Of a stretch of DNA of 8,839 nucleotides, positions 1 to 5,909 are shown one piece after another. The first letter of the stretch is position 1. Every line of letters starts with the position of its first letter. The stretch lies in assembly GCA_025934475.1 (NCBI GenBank), contig JAICXZ010000077.1, positions 1 through 8,839 of the forward strand. The letters run 5' to 3'. The notes beneath the pieces are model-generated. The model was not told the DNA's origin, did not search any database, and saw only the letters and a list, made by a program, of their open reading frames with translations. Source of the stretch: Mucilaginibacter sp. GTDB lineage: Bacteria; Bacteroidota; Bacteroidia; Sphingobacteriales; Sphingobacteriaceae. The position numbers were made by a program, and so were the translations under genes.

Positions 1-137
1 AACAATAAGGGCAACAGGGGTATACGTCGGACCCCAAAAGGGTACAAAACAATCTTACAAAAATACTTTAAAAGGGGTATTGGGTTGAGATACCTCAAAG
101 TAACGAACAAAGTTTAAATCCCGGGATTAGAATAGCA
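1..137. other. Left-edge region without a supportable gene
   Basis: This stretch lies downstream of miaA and runs to the window edge. One plus-strand frame stays open from base 1 to a TAA at 115-117 (38 codons, rich in Lys and Arg). It could be the 3' end of a gene converging on miaA, but an opening this short is expected by chance and I recognise no family. A perfect 12-bp palindrome, AATCCCGGGATT, lies at 117-128, just past the miaA stop. A weak dyad (GGTAT at 76-80 with ATACC at 90-94) is followed on the minus strand by a short T run and might help end miaA transcripts, but it is too weak to call a terminator. Confidence 0.3.
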
Positions 138-1052
138 TTAGAATAGTAGATCGTTCAGGATGTCATCAGGGCTGGTGGTTCGAGGGTCGATCCAACGAAT
201 GTTTTTATCTTTTCTGAACCAGGTCATTTGGCGTTTTGCAAAACGACGGGTGTTTTGCTTGATCAGCGTTATTGCCGTATTCAGATCAGCCTTGCCATCA
301 AAATAGTCAAAAAACTCGCTGTAGCCAACGGTATTAAGCGCGTTTAGAGCCCGGTAAGGCAACAATGAGCGCACTTCTGCTTCAAGGCCCTGGCTTACCA
401 TCATATCAACTCTTTGATTAATGCGTTCGTAAAGCATTTCGCGAGGCAGATCAATGCCGACTTTGATGCAGTTGAAAGTCCGTGGAGCTAGTTGCGATTT
501 CCGGAAGGAAGAAAATGGCATCCCGGTGCTTTCAATTACTTCCAGGGCACGGATGAGCCGTCGGGGGTTGTTTAAATCTACTTGCTGGTAATAGTCAGGG
601 TCCTTTACTTTTAATTGTTCCTGCAAATAAGCGATACCTTTTTCTTCAAACGCCCGGTTAATTTCCTGTCTTATTTCGGGCGGAGAAGATGGTAGCTCAT
701 CGAAACCTTCGCATATAGCCTGGATATATAAGCCGGAGCCGCCTACCATGATAACGGTGTCATGGATCTTAAAGAGATTTTCGAGGAGTTCAAGGCCCTG
801 GCGCTCAAATTCACCAACGGAAAAATAGTCTGTCACCGAGTGTGAATCCACGAAGTGATGTTTGGCCTGACTCAGGTCTTCCGTGGTTGGCTTGGCGGTA
901 CCAATGGCCATTTCGCGATAAAATTGCCGCGAATCGGCGGAAATAATTTCCGTTTTGAACTTTTTGGCCAACTCGATTGCCAATGCAGTTTTGCCCGACG
1001 CTGTCGGCCCAACAATCACAATTAACGTCTTTGGGAGAGGTTCATGGTTCAT
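138..1052 (-). CDS. miaA: tRNA dimethylallyltransferase MiaA
   Basis: MiaA transfers a dimethylallyl group from DMAPP to N6 of adenine 37 in tRNAs that read codons starting with U, making i6A37 in the cytoplasm. The 304-residue protein has the usual family length. The P-loop GPTASGKT is at residues 15-22. The SADSRQFYREMAIGTAKPT block (residues 38-56) carries D40, equivalent to the catalytic Asp of the family. Further family signatures are GGSGLYIQAI, NPRRLIRALEV, TVGYSEFFDY and, near the C-terminus, TRRFAKRQMTWFRKD. The start is ATG at 1052: an in-frame TGA lies only two codons upstream (1058-1056) and no other in-frame ATG precedes the P-loop. That ATG lies inside a tandem-heptamer repeat, so the first residues (MNHEPLP) are probably repeat-derived. 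It is the last gene of the minus-strand series, after the pRiA4b-like gene. Confidence 0.97.
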   Translation of the reverse strand: MNHEPLPKTLIVIVGPTASGKTALAIELAKKFKTEIISADSRQFYREMAIGTAKPTTEDLSQAKHHFVDSHSVTDYFSVGEFERQGLELLENLFKIHDTVIMVGGSGLYIQAICEGFDELPSSPPEIRQEINRAFEEKGIAYLQEQLKVKDPDYYQQVDLNNPRRLIRALEVIESTGMPFSSFRKSQLAPRTFNCIKVGIDLPREMLYERINQRVDMMVSQGLEAEVRSLLPYRALNALNTVGYSEFFDYFDGKADLNTAITLIKQNTRRFAKRQMTWFRKDKNIRWIDPRTTSPDDILNDLLF

Positions 1053-1132
1053 AGATCATAGTTCATGGTAATGAACTCGAAATAATTTACAAAGATAATC
1101 GGCTATGAACCATGATCCATATGCCATGAACC
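1039..1132. repeat. Inverted array of tandem heptamers (ATGAACC type)
   Basis: The left arm at 1039-1066 is four 7-bp units on the plus strand: GGTTCAT, GGTTCAT, AGATCAT, AGTTCAT. It is followed at once by one inverted unit, ATGAACT (1071-1077), which forms a perfect 7-bp hairpin with 1060-1066 around a GGTA loop. After 27 bp of unique sequence comes the right arm at 1105-1132: ATGAACC, ATGATCC, ATATGCC, ATGAACC. The two 28-bp arms are complementary with five mismatches by my count. The element nearly fills the gap between the pRiA4b-like gene (stop at 1137) and miaA, and runs 14 bp into the miaA reading frame. It could act as an RNA hairpin, a terminator or attenuator, or be a relic of a mobile repeat; nothing here decides between these. 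Confidence 0.8.
1090..1097 (-). promoter_or_regulatory. Possible -7 box for miaA (TATCTTTG)
   Basis: On the minus strand this reads TATCTTTG, a match to the Bacteroidota -7 element TAnnTTTG. It lies in the unique loop between the two heptamer arms, about 37 bp before the miaA ATG. No TTG-type -33 box is at the right distance, since that position is occupied by the repeat arm. Transcription from here would begin before the left arm, placing four heptamers in the short leader and start of the miaA message. The call rests on an 8-bp motif only. Confidence 0.3.
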
Positions 1133-1136
1133 AGCA

Positions 1137-1811
1137 TTAATAATCATCGTGATGAGAGTGACCGTGGCCCTCTTCGTCATAGTTTTCGTTGTCCGAGAAT
1201 TCGTTTCCAAACTCATCTTCTTCCTCTTCCTCCTCTTCCTCGTGCCCGCGGCCAACCGGTTCATCATGATCGCTTATCTCGTCGGAGTCAGTTACTTCAG
1301 TGAAGCCTTCCTCGGCATCTTCTTCCGAGTATTCCATTTCGTTAAGGAAATCAAATTCTTCTGAGGTAGGTGGCAACACACTTGGGTTAAACACATTGCC
1401 AAATTGTTTTGGTGGCTCGCCAACCGATTTAACAGTCACCGGGTACTGTGTGCCGGGAGTTTCATCAAGGACTATTTTAAGCAATTCGACGTGGAAATCG
1501 AATGGGCGATCGAAGTTGAATGTATAATAGAATTTTTGATGCGGATCATCTATGCGACTGCTCAGCTTTATTTTGTCCATGGTCACAACGCCGCGGTCTA
1601 CCCTGCGCTGGTTAGGCATAAAAGTTATCTCTTCGCCTTTGATCCACTGATCATTGCTGATGTAGAATGATGAAGAATATTCGCAATTGTAGCCGGTAGC
1701 CTGGTGAATGGCGCGATGAAGATCCTCAAATGTTTGACTGGATTTGATTTCGATCTCTCTGGTCACGTCGTCATAATCCTCGAATGTAATCCTGAACCTG
1801 TAAATTGCCAT
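1137..1811 (-). CDS. pRiA4b ORF-3-like protein with acidic, His-rich tail
   Basis: Residues 1-115 resemble the plasmid pRiA4b ORF-3-like family, also labelled IS1096 passenger TnpR family. They show an N-terminal strand (IYRFRITFEDYDDVTREIEI), a TFEDLHRAIHQATGY helix, an aromatic-rich segment (SSFYISNDQW), and FYYTFNFDRPFDFHVELLKI in place of the more usual YDFGD-W block. The biochemical function of this family is not established. After a proline-containing linker (about 135-150), residues 151-224 form a strongly acidic, probably disordered tail with eight consecutive Glu (191-198) and a His-rich end (GHGHSHHDDY). There is no signal peptide or membrane segment, so it is probably cytoplasmic. 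The gene follows cca by 44 bp on the same strand. Despite the family name, no transposase or other mobile gene is nearby. The fold assignment is reasonably secure; the role is unknown. Confidence 0.85.
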   Translation of the reverse strand: MAIYRFRITFEDYDDVTREIEIKSSQTFEDLHRAIHQATGYNCEYSSSFYISNDQWIKGEEITFMPNQRRVDRGVVTMDKIKLSSRIDDPHQKFYYTFNFDRPFDFHVELLKIVLDETPGTQYPVTVKSVGEPPKQFGNVFNPSVLPPTSEEFDFLNEMEYSEEDAEEGFTEVTDSDEISDHDEPVGRGHEEEEEEEEDEFGNEFSDNENYDEEGHGHSHHDDY

Positions 1812-1836
1812 CTTATTCTGGTAGTAGTAATGTTCG

Positions 1837-1844
1837 CAAAAATA
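1837..1844 (-). promoter_or_regulatory. Possible -7 box for the pRiA4b-like gene (TATTTTTG)
   Basis: The minus strand reads TATTTTTG, an exact fit to TAnnTTTG, 25 bp before the ATG at 1811 and just past the end of cca. The -33 region is A/T-rich but lacks a clear TTTG. This would let the gene be transcribed separately from cca. The same octamer serves as the -7 box of the export-locus promoter at 6408-6415. Confidence 0.35.
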
Positions 1845-1855
1845 ATGTTTAATTT

Positions 1856-3268
1856 TTAAATAATGTTTGCCACAACTTTTAAGCCAATTTCTTCGCCTTT
1901 TCGTATGGTGTAGTCAAGAGCCGCCTCCCGGGAGTTTGGAATTTCGCCCTCAAGTATCGCTTCCCGTATCTGATTTTTAATAATACCCACCTCACGGCCC
2001 TCTTTAATACCAAAAAGGTTCATGATGTCAATACCCGAAACAGGTGGCTGCCAGTTGCGTATGCGGTCGCGTTCTTCAACATCTTTTATTTTTTGTTGAA
2101 CCAGCTCAAAGTTATTGCGGTATTTTTTGATTTTGTACTCATTTTTTGTGGTAATGTCTGCTTTACACAACAGCATGAGCGAATCGATGTCATCACCGGC
2201 ATCAAAAAGCAAACGCCTTACAGCTGAATCAGTTATCACGTCTTGCGCTAACACTATGGGGCGAAGGTGAAGTTGTACCATTTTTTGTACAAACTTCATT
2301 TTCTCGTTTAACGGCAGCTTCAGATCGGCGAATATTTTGGGTACCATGCGGGCACCCTTATCCTCGTGCCCATGGAAAGTAAAGCCATGCCCCGGCTCGA
2401 ACCGTTTGGTGTGGGGTTTGGCAATGTCGTGCAAAATAGCCGCCCATCGCAACCACAAATCATCTGTGGTTTCACATATGTTGTCTAAAACCTGCAGCGT
2501 GTGATAAAAATTATCCTTGTGCCCCTTTCCGTCGACGTAATCTACTCCCTGCAGATTAGCCATCAACGGGAATATCTTTTTGAGCAAACCGGTATCAAAC
2601 AGGTATTTAAAGCCGATAGATGGTTTTGGTGCGAGGATGATTTTGTTAAGCTCTTCTGTGATCCTCTCTTGGGAGATAATCGCGATGCGCTCAACATTTG
2701 TCTTGATAGCTTCCAGCGCAACCGGATCAATAGTAAAGTTGAGCTGAGTTGCAAACCGTATGGCCCGAAGCATGCGCAGCGGATCGTCCGAAAAGGTTTC
2801 GACCGGGTTCAAAGGGGTCCGGATCAACTTTTGTTGCATATCTTTCACACCGTCAAAAGGGTCGAGCAATTCGCCGAGCTGATCAGGGTGAAGGGCTATG
2901 GCCAGCGCATTGATCGTAAAATCCCGGCGTTTCTGATCGTCTTCCAGCGTGCCGTTTTCAACAATAGGTTTTCGTGAGTGCGAACGATAAGACTCTTTAC
3001 GTGCACCTACAAACTCGACCTCGACGTCTTTATACCTCAGCATGGCTGTACCGAAGTTCTTGAAAACGGCCAGTTTTACCTTTAGTTTTTTGGCAATGTT
3101 TTCGGCGAATTCTATACCGTTGCCAATTACCACAATATCGATGTCTTTCGATGCTCGCTTCAGTAGTATGTCGCGCACAAAGCCACCAATAGCATAAGCC
3201 TGCACATTTTGCTCGCCGGCAGTTTTACTGACGACAGAAAATAACGGATGCTGCAGGTGCTGTTTCAT
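1856..3268 (-). CDS. cca: CCA tRNA nucleotidyltransferase with HD domain
   Basis: This cytoplasmic enzyme adds or repairs the CCA 3' end of tRNA using CTP and ATP without a nucleic acid template. The 470-residue protein has the class II nucleotidyltransferase head: GGFVRD at 28-33, the metal-binding pair in KDIDIVV (D42, D44), ARKESY (89-94) and GTLEDDQKRRDFTINALA (106-123). DPLRMLRAIRFA (162-173) and ISQERITEELNKIIL (198-212) are the nucleotide- and RNA-binding segments. An HD phosphohydrolase domain follows, with H256 in FYHTLQV and H280-D281 in ILHDIAKP, then HGHEDKG. The HD domain suggests 2',3'-cyclic phosphatase or phosphodiesterase activity as in other HD-containing CCA enzymes. The gene lies 54 bp after tsaC on the same strand. 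A poly(A) polymerase of the same superfamily is the alternative; CCA activity is more likely given the HD architecture and the lack of another candidate here. Confidence 0.93.
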   Translation of the reverse strand: MKQHLQHPLFSVVSKTAGEQNVQAYAIGGFVRDILLKRASKDIDIVVIGNGIEFAENIAKKLKVKLAVFKNFGTAMLRYKDVEVEFVGARKESYRSHSRKPIVENGTLEDDQKRRDFTINALAIALHPDQLGELLDPFDGVKDMQQKLIRTPLNPVETFSDDPLRMLRAIRFATQLNFTIDPVALEAIKTNVERIAIISQERITEELNKIILAPKPSIGFKYLFDTGLLKKIFPLMANLQGVDYVDGKGHKDNFYHTLQVLDNICETTDDLWLRWAAILHDIAKPHTKRFEPGHGFTFHGHEDKGARMVPKIFADLKLPLNEKMKFVQKMVQLHLRPIVLAQDVITDSAVRRLLFDAGDDIDSLMLLCKADITTKNEYKIKKYRNNFELVQQKIKDVEERDRIRNWQPPVSGIDIMNLFGIKEGREVGIIKNQIREAILEGEIPNSREAALDYTIRKGEEIGLKVVANII

Positions 3269-3322
3269 ATGAAAATTCGAGGTACAAAAATCGGAATTAG
3301 TATGGCTAAAACCATAAATTAA

Positions 3323-3889
3323 TTAACGGCGCAGAAACTCGAACCGGCCATCGGGCTGCAAGCGCATAATGGTTGAGGCCTTTTTGAGTTCAGTACTGTG
3401 CTGTTCCAGATCGACCACGTAGTCGACGCCATCGATAATTTCCTGGTCCACCTCGCCAAAGTTTTGGGGTGATGGCTTTCCACTGATGTTTGCAGATGTA
3501 GATACCAAAGGCTTGCGCAGTCGTTGGATAAGCTGCTGACAAAATTCGTGCTTTGCCACACGGATGCCTACGCTGCCGTCTTCAGCAATAAGTGCAGGGG
3601 AGATATTCCGTGCACCGGGCATCACTAAAGTAAGTGGATTTTCGGCGAATTCAATCAGGTCGTAAGCAATGGCTGGTACTTCTTTAATGTAGCTTTCCAG
3701 TTTATTTTCGGTATCCAGCAAAATGATCATGCTCTTAGCCTCATCGCGCTGTTTTAGGCTGAATATCCTTTTTATAGCTTCTGTGTTAGTCGAATCGCAT
3801 CCGATGCCCCATATGGTATCGGTAGGGTAGAGGATGATGCCGCCTTCCTGAATAACTTTCAGCGCTTTCGCTACTTCTTCTCTAAGCAT
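3323..3889 (-). CDS. tsaC: L-threonylcarbamoyladenylate synthase (TsaC/YrdC type)
   Basis: The enzyme makes threonylcarbamoyl-AMP from threonine, bicarbonate and ATP, the first step of t6A37 formation in ANN-decoding tRNAs. The TsaB/TsaD complex, not in this window, completes the modification. At 188 residues it is the short, single YrdC-domain form without a Sua5 extension. Visible motifs are LYPTDTIWGIG (20-30), the KxR element in LKQRDEAKSM (45-54; Ser replaces the frequent Pro after K52), PLTLVMPG, GIRVAKHEF and the STSANISG signature near residue 130. The ATG at 3889 lies inside the 3' end of the glycosyltransferase gene (8-bp overlap), which suggests translational coupling. The family assignment is secure; the TsaC name rather than another YrdC-domain label is inferred from motifs and length. 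Confidence 0.93.
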   Translation of the reverse strand: MLREEVAKALKVIQEGGIILYPTDTIWGIGCDSTNTEAIKRIFSLKQRDEAKSMIILLDTENKLESYIKEVPAIAYDLIEFAENPLTLVMPGARNISPALIAEDGSVGIRVAKHEFCQQLIQRLRKPLVSTSANISGKPSPQNFGEVDQEIIDGVDYVVDLEQHSTELKKASTIMRLQPDGRFEFLRR

Positions 3890-4868
3890 GGTGCAAATAA
3901 AAGCTTAATGCGTTAATAATTTTCATTTCGTCGAGCAATTGCATGCATTTTGGTATGCCATACAGCTTGCAGGTATTGCGTACGCAGGGCTCGCACTCAA
4001 GCTTTCCTGCGCGGATAACATGGAGATGCTGCTGATTATATGGGGCAGTATTGCGTTCGTCACCCGCGCCGAACAATACTATGGTTGGTGTGCCCAGGCT
4101 GTTGGCGAGGTGTGCTGGTCCGGAGTCTGTTGTCAAGACAGCCTTGGCAGACGCCATTATCTCGCATAGCCCCTTCAGGTTTGTTTTGCCAGCAAAGTTT
4201 TCAATTCGATCGCCATGTAGTGCGTCAGTGAGCAACTCATCTATAAATTCTTTTTCTTTTGGCGATCCTACCATTGCAAACCTTACATTCTTAAATGTTG
4301 TGGTTAGTGTTTGCAGTAGTTGTTTGCCCTTGTCAAGCGGCATTCGCCGCGAAACTGCCTCCGAATTGAAGTTGAGGACAACGAGGTTTTCCCGGGCAGG
4401 TTTTTCATCCGACGCCAGCTTAACAGCTCTGTCAGCGATTTTCTTGTCCGAATATAACTCCAGCAAAGCAACATACTCGTCTGCCCGGTGCAGTTCGGAT
4501 GGCCGTTTATAGCTATTGGTCAGCAGAAAATTGCGCCCTTCTTTTCGGAAACCTATGCGTTTTTTTGCTTTTGTAGCCCATCCCATTACTGCCGAAGAAA
4601 GAGAATCAGGAAGGCAAAAGAAGAGATCGTATCGCTCAGATTTTAGCTTTTTGCCATAACGATAAACGCCGCTAAGGCCACTGTATTCGCTTTTGGAGAA
4701 GGAGTAGATGGTGTTAATGCCCGGAATCAATTCAGCAATGCCGCTTAGCTCTTTTTTGATAATGACATCTAATGTTGAATCCGGATAAAGCTGCTGAACC
4801 GCGCCTATAAAGGCGGTGCTCATAACCACATCGCCAAGCCAGTTCGGCAGCCTTATCAGGATTTTCAT
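3882..4868 (-). CDS. Glycosyltransferase family 9, heptosyltransferase (WaaF-like)
   Basis: This is a GT-B glycosyltransferase related to the ADP-heptose:LPS heptosyltransferases, which act at the cytoplasmic face of the inner membrane on the growing lipid A core. The 328-residue protein opens with RLPNWLGDVVMS (6-17), the WaaF-type N-terminal motif, with D13 at the position of the family catalytic base. The donor-binding half contains VVLNFNSEAVSRRMP, FAMVGSPKEKEF and TTDSGPAHLANSLGTPTIVLFG (about 248-269). Four cysteines, C292, C295, C300 and C308, follow near the C-terminus. There is no signal peptide. The true sugar donor in this organism is not evident; it sits apart from any visible LPS cluster, between dapD and tsaC. 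The start is ATG 4868, immediately followed by the heptosyltransferase motif; a heptamer-repeat arm ends 6 bp upstream. Confidence 0.9.
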   Translation of the reverse strand: MKILIRLPNWLGDVVMSTAFIGAVQQLYPDSTLDVIIKKELSGIAELIPGINTIYSFSKSEYSGLSGVYRYGKKLKSERYDLFFCLPDSLSSAVMGWATKAKKRIGFRKEGRNFLLTNSYKRPSELHRADEYVALLELYSDKKIADRAVKLASDEKPARENLVVLNFNSEAVSRRMPLDKGKQLLQTLTTTFKNVRFAMVGSPKEKEFIDELLTDALHGDRIENFAGKTNLKGLCEIMASAKAVLTTDSGPAHLANSLGTPTIVLFGAGDERNTAPYNQQHLHVIRAGKLECEPCVRNTCKLYGIPKCMQLLDEMKIINALSFYLHHA

Positions 4869-4874
4869 TATTTA

Positions 4875-4984
4875 TGAGATGTGAGATATGAGATTTGAGA
4901 TGTGAGATAATTTATCTCTAGTTTCCAGGAAGATTGTTTGTCGAAACAAAAAGTCTCAAATCTCATATCTCACTTCTCAAATCT
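4875..4984. repeat. Inverted array of tandem heptamers (TGAGATN type)
   Basis: The left arm at 4875-4909 is five consecutive units TGAGATN, with N being G, A, T, G, A. It is followed directly by an inverted unit: GAGATAA (4904-4910) and TTATCTC (4912-4918) form a 7-bp dyad with one base between. After about 33 bp of unique sequence comes the right arm at 4952-4984, with units AGTCTCA, AATCTCA, TATCTCA, CTTCTCA and a partial AATCT. Arms 4875-4902 and 4952-4979 pair over 28 bp with three mismatches, including 20 perfect base pairs (4881-4900 with 4954-4973). The unique part also holds a 6-bp stem (TTGTTT 4934-4939 with AAACAA 4944-4949). The element spans nearly the whole gap between the dapD stop (4988) and the glycosyltransferase start (4868). 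It would form a long hairpin in read-through RNA. Confidence 0.9.
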
Positions 4985-4987
4985 AAG

Positions 4988-5803
4988 TCAGACAGCTACA
5001 TTATTATCCCTCAGCGCATCATTAAGCGAGGTCTTCTTATCAGTCGATTCTTTACGTTTACCAATGATCAATGCGCATGGAACCTGGTATTCGCCTGCAG
5101 GGAATTTTTTGGTGTAGGAACCCGGGATTACTACTGAACGCTCAGGCACGTGACCCTTGTATTCAATCGGTCTTTCACCGGTTACGTCGATAATTTTGGT
5201 AGATGCAGTAAGCACCACATTGGCGCCCAGCACGACTTCCTTTTCCAGGTGAACGCCTTCGACTACGATGGCACGCGAGCCCAGGAAGCAGTTATCTTCG
5301 ATAATTACCGGTGATGCCTGAACAGGCTCAAGCACGCCGCCTATGCCTACGCCGCCGCTCAGGTGACAGTGTTTGCCCACCTGAGCACATGAACCTACAG
5401 TGGCCCAGGTATCAACCATGGTACCTTCGTCAACATACGCGCCGATATTTACATAGGATGGCATCAATATAACGCCGCTTGCCAGGTAGGCGCCATAGCG
5501 TGCCACTGCATGCGGAACTACACGTACATTATTCTTTTTATAGTCCGTTTTGAGTTTCATTTTGTCATGAAAAACAAACGGCCCCACTTCTATTTCCGTC
5601 ATTTTGCGGATTGGGAAGTAAAGTATTACGGCTTTCTTTATCCACTCGTGGGTGTGCCAGCGGTGTGCCACGGGTTCGGCCACGCGCATTTCGCCGCGAT
5701 CGAGCCGTTGAATTACGGTTTCAACAGCAGTAGTGTATTCTGGATTACTTAGCAGGTTACGGTCGTCCCATGCCTCTTCAATTAGTTTCTTTAGATTTTG
5801 CAT
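4988..5803 (-). CDS. dapD: Tetrahydrodipicolinate N-succinyltransferase DapD
   Basis: DapD transfers succinyl from succinyl-CoA to 2,3,4,5-tetrahydropyridine-2,6-dicarboxylate in the succinylase branch of diaminopimelate and lysine synthesis, in the cytoplasm. The 271-residue length is typical. An N-terminal helical part (LKKLIEEAWDDRNLL, then ETVIQRLDRGEMRVAEP) precedes the left-handed beta-helix of hexapeptide repeats. That region includes MPSYVNIGAYVDEGTMVDTW, ATVGSCAQVGKHCHLSGGVG, IGGVLEP and PVIIEDNCFLGSRAIVVEGV, all close to the family consensus. The C-terminal segment (VPERSVVIPGSYTKKFPAGEYQVPCALIIGKR) is also characteristic. It is divergent from the S4-domain gene across 106 bp. No other lysine-pathway gene is in the window. 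The next gene downstream is separated by the heptamer element, so co-transcription with the glycosyltransferase is uncertain. Confidence 0.98.
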   Translation of the reverse strand: MQNLKKLIEEAWDDRNLLSNPEYTTAVETVIQRLDRGEMRVAEPVAHRWHTHEWIKKAVILYFPIRKMTEIEVGPFVFHDKMKLKTDYKKNNVRVVPHAVARYGAYLASGVILMPSYVNIGAYVDEGTMVDTWATVGSCAQVGKHCHLSGGVGIGGVLEPVQASPVIIEDNCFLGSRAIVVEGVHLEKEVVLGANVVLTASTKIIDVTGERPIEYKGHVPERSVVIPGSYTKKFPAGEYQVPCALIIGKRKESTDKKTSLNDALRDNNVAV

Positions 5804-5847
5804 CGGTAAATTAAAACTTTCGACAAATTAAAGGATTTTGAAGCAGA

Positions 5848-5876
5848 TTTGTTTACGCAATATTTGCTTATGTTTA
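5848..5876 (+). promoter_or_regulatory. Likely promoter of the S4-domain gene
   Basis: TTTG at 5848-5851 is followed after 17 bp by TATGTTTA at 5869-5876, one mismatch from the Bacteroidota -7 element TAnnTTTG. The predicted transcription start would leave a leader of about 25-30 bases before ATG 5910. A small dyad, GCAA-TAT-TTGC (5857-5867), lies between the two boxes and could be a binding site, though it is short. On the opposite strand, ahead of dapD, only a weak -7-like TTAATTTG is visible. Confidence 0.4.
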
Positions 5877-5909
5877 ACACGATAAATGTATTAGAATTGT
5901 TGTTCGGTA

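Noticed and set aside
76..94. Dyad GGTAT / ATACC with a short T run on the minus strand, possible miaA terminator
   Set aside because: Only five pairs with a nine-base loop and low G+C; too weak to call.
1..117. Open plus-strand frame of 38 basic codons ending at TAA 115-117, possible end of a converging gene
   Set aside because: An opening this short occurs often by chance, no family is recognisable, and the start is outside the window.
1149..1670. Plus-strand open frames opposite the pRiA4b-like gene
   Set aside because: They are antisense to a gene with clear family features, and the hydrophobic look of one comes from reading the Glu tract backwards.
1137..1811. Mobile element suggested by the IS1096 passenger/TnpR family label
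   Set aside because: No transposase, terminal inverted repeats or target duplication is visible; the label is historical and the gene sits among housekeeping genes.
1841..1868. Direct repeat AATAATGTTT at 1841-1850 and 1859-1868
   Set aside because: Ten bases in A/T-rich sequence, one copy inside the end of cca; chance is likely.
3301..3316. TATGG-CTAAAA-CCATA hairpin between tsaC and cca
   Set aside because: A five-pair A/T-rich stem with no U run; not convincing as a terminator or control site.
4875..4984. CRISPR array reading of the TGAGATN repeats
   Set aside because: Units are 7 bp with no spacers and appear in both orientations, which does not fit CRISPR.
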